64,000 nt of DNA, taken from positions 81,449 to 145,448 of the forward strand of contig NW_020825529.1 of NCBI RefSeq assembly GCF_003286085.1. The letters are read 5' to 3'. Every line of letters starts with the position of its first letter. The first letter of the stretch is position 1. The position numbers and the translations under genes are program-made. Shown piece by piece: positions 55,395 to 64,000 of this stretch. This DNA comes from Drosophila persimilis. Its lineage: Eukaryota > Arthropoda > Insecta > Diptera > Drosophilidae. Under the pieces are notes generated by a model. That model was not told the origin of the DNA. It saw nothing but the letters and a program-made list of their open reading frames with translations, and ran no database searches.

Positions 55395-56308
55395 GGTCAA
55401 GGTCCGATATCACAGGAGTGTGGATACCAAATTTGGTTGCTCTAGCTCTTATGGGTTCTGAGATCCTTGAACTCATATTTTGCAATTGGCAAAACTGACC
55501 ATGAAACCTGTGTGTTAGAGAGACAGAGCGAGAAAGAATGAAATTGTTTTCTTGATTCTGGCTGTAATAATTGAACGATCTGGTTCAGATTTTGCACTCT
55601 AAAAGATATAGTCGTCTTCTACGATTCTGCTTTTTTAGTTTTCTCGTATCGTCGAAATTGTGGATGCAACAGATTTTCGTCCTTTGTGTGGGCGGAAGGG
55701 GGTGGGTCGAAATTTTTAGATATACGTTTTATAGTGAGATCTAACAGGGGTGCGGATACTAAATTTGGTTACTCTAGCGTTAATAGTCTTTGAGATTTGT
55801 GGATGCCCCAGATTTTCGTCCTTTGCGGGGGTGGAAGGGGGTGTGGCGAAATTTTGACACAAAACAGTCAAGGTCCGATATCACAGGAGTGTGGATACCA
55901 AATTTGGTTGCTCTAGCTCTTATGGGTTCTGAGATCCATGAACTCATATTTTGCAATTGTCAAAACCGACCATGTGTGTTAGAGAGATAGAGAGAGAAAG
56001 AATGAAACTTTTTTCATGATTCTGGCTATAATAATTCTACGATCTGGTTCAGATTTTGCACTCTAGAAGATATAGTCGTCTTCTACGATTCTGCTTTTTT
56101 AGTTTTCTCGTATCGTCGAAATTGTGGATGCCACAGATTTTCGTCCTTTGTGGGGGCGGAAGTGGTCTTCTTTTTGTAGCCAAAAGGAACAAATCAATTT
56201 GCATTGGCTACGCAGCGCCCGCCGGAGGAGAGCCATACTGACTTAGTATCGGGTATAACTGTAGAGTTGCGGTGTCCGCAGCAACTCACAACGTTCCCCC
56301 TCGTTTCT
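55395..56308. mobile_element. Helitron-like segment between units 2 and 3
   Basis: Interior modules plus one terminus (CTCAC AACGTTCCCCCTCG at 56285-56305). GA-rich motifs lie at 55516-55539 and 55979-56002. The left terminus is missing, as in the next unit. Confidence 0.75.
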
Positions 56309-57419
56309 AATAGCTTATGAACTTGCTTTGCCGCTAACTTCTCACTAAATTCGTCCCCAGTTATATTGATTTTTTCTTCGTATATAGATTCTTCGTTTTC
56401 GTCTTTATCTAGTCTAAAATACGAATATAATCTCTCCCGTAAAACTGATTTAACACCTGAATGCTGCAGATGTAGCTCTTTCAATTTTTCTCTCAACTCT
56501 GCTACGGTTAGGTCTAAGATTTCTTCGCGTTGCATATTACACTATTAGCTAAAATATAGTTTACGTTGAATCCGCTTCCTAAAATTTGTAACACCTTAAA
56601 TCTGTTCTGTATATTCAATACTTGCGTATACAGACATCAGGTGGGAGAATCGTCTTTTCCAATACACGCAGACAAACGATGCGTTCTTCTTCTTTGTCTT
56701 CTTCACGTCGTTGTCGTTCGCAGGGTATACAAGCCGCACGGGGCCGTGCGAAGTGCCACTGTTGTTGTTTTCGTCGTTTGCTGCTTTCCTCTTTTCTGCA
56801 CGTTCGCAATCTGAACGTCTCTTCAGTCCTCTTTGCTCTGTACTTTCGTCGTTGCCTTTACACTCTTTCCCGTTTGCCTTGCTCTTTTGACGAAAACGAA
56901 TAGTGTCGTTTTGCGTCCGCTTTCCGCTTTATTTTCGGGTCTGCGTTTATTTTGTAGCCTCGTCGTTTTGTAGCTCTGTAGCTCTTCGTTGTTAGCTACC
57001 TCTGCTCTCTGCACAAAACGAATAGTGTCGTTTTGCGTCCTCTTTCCTCTTTATTTTCGTTTCTCACTGCCGCTTCTCGGCAACTGCTTTCGTCTGATCT
57101 TCGTGGCTTCGTTGGTCGTAATTTCACAATTTTGCGCAAAACTTGATGGTATTGGCAACTTGTACACGAATACACATTCACTTGTGGTTCTATCCCGGAT
57201 GAGCCCCAAATTGTAGGGGTCCTTGGTGAGCTCCCTACAAGTGAGTAAGAATCCGCTCCAGAAACTCCATCAAATATAAGCCACACGTCGTTGTATTGTC
57301 TTTTTTTTAACACGTTTTTTTCTTAACACGTTCCTATCTGCACGTCTACTCGCTCCCGCAGTCGATACTTAGCTATCGATATATCTTCCTATCATACCCT
57401 TGCATTATGGTTAAAACTA
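56309..57419 (-). mobile_element. Gypsy 5' end (LTR, leader, SAP-Gag start), unit 3
   Basis: Gag start 56309-56535, leader 56536-57211, LTR 57212-57419. The leader keeps the 27 bp missing from units 2 and 5. The LTR has lost about 30 bp after TGTCTTTTTTTTAA. It ends at the same LTR/Helitron junction as unit 2, which is direct evidence that the whole unit was amplified in tandem. Confidence 0.8.
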
Positions 57420-58300
57420 GGTCAAGGTCCGATATCACAGGAGTGAGGATACCAAATTTGGTTGCTCTAGCTCTTATGGGTTCTGAGATCCTTGAACTCA
57501 TATTTTGCAATTGGCAAAACTGACCATGAAACCTGTGTGTTAGAGAGACAGAGCGAGAAAGAATGAAATTGTTTTCTTGATTCTGGCTGTAATAATTGAA
57601 CGATCTGGTTCAGATTTTGCACTCTAAAAGATATAGTCATCCTCTACGATTCTGCGTTTTTAGTTTTGTCGTATCCTCAATATTGTGGATGCAACAGATT
57701 TTCGTCCTTTGTGTGGGCGGAAGGGGGTGGGTCGAAATTTTGAGATATACGTTTTATAGTGAGATCTAACAGGGGTTCGGATACTAAATTTGGTTACTCT
57801 AGCGTTAATAGTCTTTGAGATTTGTGGATGCCCCAGATTTTCGTCCTTTGCGGGGGTGGAAGGGGGTGTGGCGAAATTTTGACACAAAACGGTCAAGGTC
57901 CGATATCACAGGAGTGTGGATACCAAATTTGGTTGCTCTAGCTCTTATGGGTTCTGAGATCCATGAACTCATATTTTGCAAGAGAGAGAAAGAATGAAAT
58001 TGTTTTCTTGATTCTGGCTATAATAATTCTACGATCTGGTTCAGATTTTGCACTCTAGAAGATATAGTCGTCTTCTACGATTCTGCTTTTTTAGTTTTCT
58101 CGTATCGTCGAAATTGTGGATGCCACAGATTTTCGTCCTTGGTGGGGGCGGAAGTGGTCTTCTTTTTGTAGCCAAAAGGAACAAATCAATTTGCATTGGC
58201 TACGCAGCGCCCGCCGGAGGAAAGCCATACTGACTTAGTATCGGGTATAACTGTAGAGTTTCGGTGTCCGCAGCAACTCACAACGTTTCCCCTCGTTTCT
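57420..58300. mobile_element. Helitron-like segment between units 3 and 4
   Basis: As for 55395-56308 but with a roughly 37-bp deletion at about 57979 that fuses TTTGCA to AGAGAGAGAAAG, creating an altered GA motif (57980-57996). Another GA motif lies at 57541-57565. Confidence 0.75.
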
Positions 58301-59426
58301 AATAGCTTATGAACTTGCTTTGCCGCTAACTTCTCACTAAATTCGTCCCCAGTTATATTGATTTTTTCTTCGTATATAGATTCTTCGTTTTCGTCTTTAT
58401 CTAGTCTAAAATACGAATATAATCTCTCCCGTAAAACTGATTTAACACCTGAATGCTGCAGATGTAGCTCTTTCAATTTTTCTCTCAACTCTGCTACGGT
58501 TCGGTCTAAGATTTCTTCGCGTTGCATATTACACTATTAGCTAAAATATAGTTTACGTTGAATCCGCTTCCTAAAATTTGTAACACCTTAAATCTGTTCT
58601 GTATATTTAATACTTGCGTATACAGACATCAGGTGGGAGAATCGTCTTTTCCAATACACGCAGACAAACGATGCGTTCTTCTTCTTTGTCTTCTTCACGT
58701 CGTTGTCGTTCGCAGGGTATACAAGCCGCACGGGGCCGTGCGAAGTGCCACTGTTGTTGTTTTCGTCGTTTGCTGCTTTCCTCTTTTCTGCACGTTCGCA
58801 ATCTGAACGTCTCTTCAGTCCTCTTTGCTCTGTACTTTCGTCGTTGCCTTTACACTCTTTCCCGTTTGCCTTGCTCTTTTGACGAAAACGAATAGTGTCG
58901 TTTTGCGTCCGCTTTCCGCTTTATTTTCGGGTCTGCGTTTATTTTGTAGCCTCGTCGTTTTGTAGCTCTGTAGCTCTTCGTTGTTAGCTACCTCTGCTCT
59001 CTGCACAAAACGAATAGTGTCGTTTTGCGTCCTCTTTCCTCTTTATTTTCGTTTCTCACTGCCGCTTCTCGGCAACTGCTTTCGTCTGATCTTCGTGGCT
59101 TCGTTGGTCGTAATTTCACAATTTTGCGCAAAACTTGATGGTATTGGCAACTTGTACACGAATACACATTCACTTGTGGTTCTATCCCGGATGAGCCCCA
59201 AATTGTAGGGGTCCTTGGTGAGCTCCCTACAAGTGAGTAAGAATCCGCTCCAGAAACTCCATCAAATATAAGCCACACGTCGTTGTATTGTCTTTTTTTT
59301 AATAAATGGTTAGAATAAGTTTCTTTTTCTTAACACGTTCCTATCTGCACGTCTACTCGCTCCCGCAGTCGATACTTAGCTATCGATATATTTTCCTATC
59401 ATACCCTTGCATCATGGTTAAAACTA
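58301..59426 (-). mobile_element. Gypsy 5' end (LTR, leader, SAP-Gag start), unit 4
   Basis: Gag start 58301-58527 (one residue change, LDRT for LDLT), leader 58528-59203 with the 27 bp present, LTR 59204-59426 with the same junction to Helitron interior. The chimeric ORF is 58186-58527. Confidence 0.8.
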
Positions 59427-60030
59427 GGTCAAGGTCCGATATCACAGGAGTGTGGATACCAAATTTGGTTGCTCTAGCTCTTATGGGTTCTGAGATCCTT
59501 GAACTCATATTTTTCAATTGGCAAAACCGACCATGTGTGTTAGAGAGACAGAGCGAGAAAGAATGAAATTGTTTTCTTGATTCTGGCTATAATAATTATA
59601 CGATCTGGTTCAGATTTTGCACTCTAGAAGATATAGGCATCTTCTACGATTCTGCGTTTTTAGTTTTCTTGTATCGTTGAAATTGTGGATGCCACAGATT
59701 TTCGCCGTTTGTGGGGGCGGAAGTGGGCGGGGCGAAGTTTTGAAATATTCTTGTAGCAGTGACATATCACAGAAGTCTGGATCCAAAACATCGTTGCTCT
59801 AGCTCTTATAGTCTTTGAGCACTGGGCGCCGAAGGGGACGGACAGACGGACGGACGGGCAGACGGACGGGCAGACGGACAGACAGACATGGCTCAATCGA
59901 CTCGGCTATTGATGCTGATCAAGAATAAATATACGTTATGGGGTCGGAAAAGATTCCTTCTGGACGTTACACCCATCCACTTTTACCACAAATCTAATAT
60001 ACCCCAATACTCATTTTGAGTATCGGGTAT
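59427..60030. mobile_element. Helitron-like segment ending in its hairpin terminus
   Basis: It has GA motif 59541-59565, the GGAC/GGGC microsatellite (59835-59885), the GATGCTGATCA core, and the terminal hairpin (CCAATACTCATTTTGAGTAT at 60004-60023). It runs opposite to the element at 50723. Confidence 0.8.
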
Positions 60031-60332
60031 AAAAAACGAGCGTCAACTTTGTGAGCAATTGCATGGGCCACGCATATTCGTATACCCGGTACTCAGTCAG
60101 AAATTTATACAATATATTTTATGGGATATGTTTTCATTTTCTTCCTTTTTTTTACATGTGTCTCATTTTCTATTCTCATACCAGCCGTTTTATCTCGCTC
60201 CCTACCGCCAGATCCCGCAGCCTTTTAAAACCACTTTCCAAAAACTATCTGGTTGACGGATATCCAGATGCTACAATGCATTTGACATTTGTAGCATACA
60301 CCGTATAGCGATACGCTATCATAACGAGCTGA
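60031..60332. other. Diverged Helitron-like terminus and unclassified sequence
   Basis: AACGAGCGTCAACTTTGTGA at about 60036-60055, then TATACCCGGTACTCAGTCAG at about 60080-60099, is a diverged version of the other Helitron terminus. This suggests a second subfamily start placed directly after the previous hairpin. The remaining 230 bp before gag is pyrimidine-rich and unclassified. Confidence 0.45.
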
Positions 60333-61616
60333 TCTTTTTGTAGCGACCAGAGGAGCACGAAGAGCGAACGCAAAGAGAAGAACGAAAGAGCACCGCAAGA
60401 GCCTGGGCACAACAACAACCACGGCGAATATCGAGCAGAGGTTGAAATATTAAAATTGCAAATCGAGCTGCTGAAGCTGCAGAGCGAGAGGGAGAAGGAA
60501 GGGAGAGTAGAGAACACAACACCAGCCGCCAACAATGACGCTGGCGTCATGTTGCTAAATGCCGCCAAAGACATGTTGCCAACATATCATGGCAACATTT
60601 CTGGAAACAACGATGACGTCACAACTTGGATCGTGCAGTTTAAGGCCATTGCAAAAGTGAACAAATTGAAGAATGAGAAGCTACTAATGATGCTAATGTC
60701 GAAGCTTAAGGACAAAGAATTGGTGTGGCTGCATTCGAGTCCGGAGCACATGTCGTTGCCAATCGATCAGTTGTTGAACGTCATGGAAGACACTTTCCAT
60801 CCCAAGGAAAGCAAGCTGTTGCTCCGCCGCAAGTTCGAGTCCCGTTCATGGGGACGTAACGAGGAGTTCTCAATGTACTTCAACGCCAAAGTGGCGCTGG
60901 CATCTTGCATAGTCATTGACGACGAGGAGTTTATCGACGGAGTCATCGAAGGTATCCCGGATGTAGGCCTGCGTAGGCAAGCCCACATGCAGTGCTTTGG
61001 TGCAACATATCAACTAGTCAAGGCGTTCGAGAAGATCATGCTGCCAAAGAAGTACGGTTCAACTGAGGGGGCAAGCACTGGAGCATAGCCAACACCCATT
61101 CGCTGCTACAACTGCAACTCTTTGGGCCACGTGGCAGGGGAGTGCCGCAAGCCCAAGCGCGAAAGCGGAGCGTGCTACGGATGCGGCAGCATGAGTCACC
61201 AGGTGTCACACTGTGACGAAAAGAAGAGCAAGGTACATAACGATTACATATACAAATTTAATATATACATTAGCAATTACAATAATAAATGCTTGTCCTT
61301 AGATTGCCTCATCGACTCAGGGAGCCCAATAAGTTTTATAAAGTTATCATGTCTAGAGCACCATTCGGAAAATAAACTAAATAAAGCGGAAGAGCGCTCA
61401 CGATTCAGTTCAAATGAAATCAAAGAAGATGATTTATGTTTATATAAGTTTAACAAAGACAAGAAAAACAGAGAAATTGAATTTATTTTGAATAAAAATG
61501 CGGATTACGCTTATGTTGGACTAAACAATAGCAAACTTAACATCTTTGGTAAAATACCCAGTTTTGTAATTATTAACAAAAATCGAATCAACGGGCGCAG
61601 CGTAGCCACTGCATAT
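60333..61616 (+). pseudogene. Gypsy Gag and protease start, 5'-truncated, with in-frame amber stop
   Basis: The frame is open from 60333 without an ATG. A coiled-coil-like start (EVEILKLQIELLKLQSERE) is followed by a Gag capsid domain: PTYHGNISGNNDDVTTWIVQ, KLKDKELVWLHSS, MEDTFHPKESKLLLRRKFES, FIDGVIEGIPDVGLRRQAHM. A TAG at 61086-61088 interrupts, and the same frame continues with CCHC knuckles CYNCNSLGHVAGEC and CYGCGSMSHQVSHC. Then comes a retropepsin start LDCLIDSGSPISFIKLSCL (D-S-G), ending where Helitron sequence begins at about 61591. RT and integrase are absent. It could be the downstream Gag of the SAP family, but no overlap proves it. Confidence 0.8.
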
Positions 61617-62858
61617 TGATTTGTTCCTTTTGGCTATAAAAATTATTTGATCTGATCCAGATTCAGCAATCTGATAGATATGGTCGTTATCTATGATTCT
61701 GCGTTTTTAGTTTTCTCGAATCTGCAATATTGTGGATGCAACACATTTTCGTCCTTTGTGTGGGCGGAAGGGGGTGGGGCGAAATTTTGAGATATACGTT
61801 TTATAGTGAGATCTAACAGGGGGGCGGATACTAAATTTGGTTACTCTAGCGTTTATAGTCTTTGAGATTTGTGGATGCCCCAGATTTTCGTCCTTTGCGG
61901 GGGCGGAAGGGGGTGTGGCGAAATTTTGACACAAAACGGTCAAGGTCCGATATCACAGGAGTGTGGATACCAAATTTGGTTGCTCTAGCTCTTATGGGTT
62001 CTGAGATCCTTGAACTCATATTTTGCAATTGGCAAAACCGACCATGAATCCTGTGTGTTAGAGAGACAGAGCGAGAAAGAATGAAATTGTTTTCTTGATT
62101 CTGGCTATAATAATTGAACGATCTGGTTCAGATTTTGCACTCTAAAAGATATAGTCATCCTCTACGATTCTGCGTTTTTAGTTTTCTCGTATCCTCAATA
62201 TTGTGGATGCAACAGATTTTCGTCTTTTGTGTAGGCGGAAGGGGGTGGGTCGAAATTTTGAGATATATGTTTTATAGCGAGATCTAACAGGAGTGCGGAT
62301 ACTAAATTTGGTTACTCTAGCTTTAATAGTCTTTGAGATTTGTGGATGCCCCAGATTTTCGTCCTTTGCGGGGGCGGAAGGGGGTGTGGCGAAATTTTGA
62401 CACAAAACGGTCAAGGTCCGATATCACAAGAGTGTGGATACCAAATTTGGTTGCTCTAGCTCTTATGGGTTCTGAGATCCTTGAACTCATATTTTGCAAT
62501 TGGCAAAACCGACCATGAATCCTGTGTGTTAGAGAGACAGAGCGAGAAAGAATGAAATTGTTTTCTTGATTCTGGCTATAATAATTGAACGATCTGGTTC
62601 AGATTTTGCACTCTAAAAGATATAGTCATCCTCTACGATTCTGCGTTTTTAGTTTTCTCGTATCGTCGAAATTGTGGATGCCACAGATTGTCGTCCTTTG
62701 TGGGGGCGGAAGTGGTCTTCTTTTTGTAGCCAAAAGGAACAAATCAATTTGCATTGGCTACGCAGCGCCCGCCGGAGGAGAGCCATACTGACTTAGTATC
62801 GGGTATAACTGTAGAGTTGCGGTGTCCGCAGCAACTCACAACGTTCCCCCTCGTTTCT
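61591..62858. mobile_element. Helitron-like segment with 471-bp internal tandem duplication
   Basis: Modules TTCTGCGTTTTTAGTTTTCT and TTTGTGGATGCCCCAGATTT recur with a spacing of 471 bp (61861 and 62332; similar GA motifs at 62060-62083 and 62530-62554). It begins inside the repeat (GGGCGCAGCGTAGCCACTGC) and ends with the terminus at 62858. Confidence 0.75.
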
Positions 62859-64000
62859 AATAGCTTATGAACTTGCTTTGCCGCTAACTTCTCACTAAAT
62901 TCGTCCCCAGTTATATTGATTTTTTCTTCGTATATAGATTCTTCGTTTTCGTCTTTATCTAGTCTAAAATACGAATATAATCTCTCCCGTAAAACTGATT
63001 TAACACCTGAATGCTGCAGATGTAGCTCTTTAAATTTTTCTCTCAACTCTGCTACGGTTAGGTCTAAGATTTCTTCGCGTTGCATATTACACTATTAGCT
63101 AAAATATAGTTTACGTTGAATCCGCTTCCTAAAATTTGTAACACCTTAAATCTGTTCTGTATATTCAATACTTGCGTATACAGACATCAGGTGGGAGAAT
63201 CGTCTTTTCCAATACACGCAGACAAACGATGCGTTCTTCTTCTTTGTCTTCTTCACGTCGTTGTCGTTCGCAGGGTATACAAGCCGCACGGGGCCGTGCG
63301 AAGTGCCACTGTTGTTGTTTTCGTCGTTTGCTGCTTTCCTCTTTTCTGCACGTTCGCAATCTGAACGTCTCTTCAGTCCTCTTTGCTCTGTACTTTCGTC
63401 GTTGCCTTTACACTCTTTCCCGTTTGCCTTGCTCTTTTGACGCTTTCCGCTTTATTTTCGGGTCTGCGTTTATTTTGTAGCCTCGTCGTTTTGTAGCTCT
63501 GTAGCTCTTCGTTGTTAGCTACCTCTGCTCTCTGCACAAAACGAATAGTGTCGTTTTGCGTCCTCTTTCCTCTTTATTTTCGTTTCTCACTGCCGCTTCT
63601 CGGCAACTGCTTTCGTCTGATCTTCGTGGCTTCGTTGGTCGTAATTTCACAATTTTGCGCAAAACTTGATGGTATTGGCAACTTGTACACGAATACACAT
63701 TCACTTGTGGTTCTATCCCGGATGAGCCCCAAATTGTAGGGGTCCTTGGTGAGCTCCCTACAAGTGAGTAAGAATCCGCTCCAGAAACTCCATCAAATAT
63801 AAGCCACACGTCGTTGTATTGTCTTTTTTTTAATAAATGGTTAGAATAAGTTTCTTTTTCTTAACACGTTCCTATCTGCACGTCTAGTCGCTCCCGCAGT
63901 CGATACTTAGCTATCGATATATCTTCCTATCATACCCTTGCATCATGGTTAAAACTATGGCGGCACCTCGTATTAGCCGAGAATTTAAGAGAATTCCGAT
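62859..64000 (-). mobile_element. Gypsy 5' end (LTR, leader, SAP-Gag start), unit 5, running off the window
   Basis: Gag start 62859-63085 (one substitution, REKFKEL for REKLKEL), leader 63086-63734 with the same 27-bp deletion as unit 2, LTR from 63735 to the window end. The LTR continues with TATGGCGGCACCTCG as in unit 1, not the truncated junction of units 2 to 4. So it combines features of units 1 and 2. Confidence 0.8.

Noticed and set aside
53016..62858. CRISPR-like array suggested by regularly repeated blocks
   Set aside because: Repeats are long transposon modules, not short repeats with unique spacers, and the sequence is clearly eukaryotic.
1..64000. tRNA or rRNA genes
   Set aside because: I saw no cloverleaf-compatible sequence with A/B boxes and no rRNA-like core. 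The tRNA-Pro match at 52720 is only an 18-nt primer-binding site.

Overview
This window looks like constitutive heterochromatin or another repeat-dense region of a Drosophila genome. The obscura group (D. pseudoobscura / D. miranda relatives) is my best guess. The evidence is indirect: abundant DINE-1/ISY-like Helitron-related repeats, BEL/Pao and Ty3/gypsy retrotransposons, CR1/Jockey-type LINEs, hAT, Tc1-like and possible Polinton relics, and many DREF-like TATCGATA motifs. I recognise no host protein-coding gene, rRNA, tRNA or CRISPR array. Every recognisable coding stretch belongs to a mobile element, and nearly all are broken by frameshifts, deletions or nested insertions.

Layout. 1-2130 is the gag and 5' LTR/leader end of a GC-rich Ty3/gypsy element, minus strand. 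2131-3118 holds small relics: a Polinton-type DNA polymerase B piece, a gypsy RT/RNase H piece and a LINE tail. 3121-6112 is a BEL/Pao element with two LTRs but no RT or integrase, plus strand. 6113-7311 is a terminal-inverted-repeat element carrying more of the Polinton-like piece. 7312-7692 is Helitron-like sequence, and 7693-15051 is the long but broken GC-rich gypsy element. 15052-20309 repeats the series of relics, BEL element and TIR element. 20310-22495 is a dead LINE, followed by a degenerate hAT transposon, a 1652-bp palindromic Tc1-like foldback element, a Helitron fragment, and a gypsy 3' LTR with pol. 28589-37697 is a near-exact tandem copy of 19480-28588. 37698-38520 completes the gypsy pol. 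38521-39734 is a second gypsy fragment. 39735-50575 is a large BEL/Pao element, minus strand, split by an almost full-length LINE at 41706-46204. 50576-64000 is a composite array: five copies of a gypsy 5' end (LTR, tRNA-Pro-type primer site, leader, SAP-domain Gag start) interleaved with Helitron-like segments, with one plus-strand gypsy gag at 60333-61616.

Two large tandem duplications shape the region. The older one has a unit of about 12.96 kb and relates 1-7311 to 12901-20268. The younger one has a 9109-bp unit, so little diverged that either a very recent event or an assembly artefact is possible. About ten independent element insertions lie on the minus strand and only two clear ones on the plus strand. 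This bias resembles a one-sided TE graveyard such as a unistrand piRNA cluster. The most promising signals for follow-up are that bias, the two foldback elements with 671-bp arms, and nine GA-rich motifs inside the Helitron-like repeats of the distal array.
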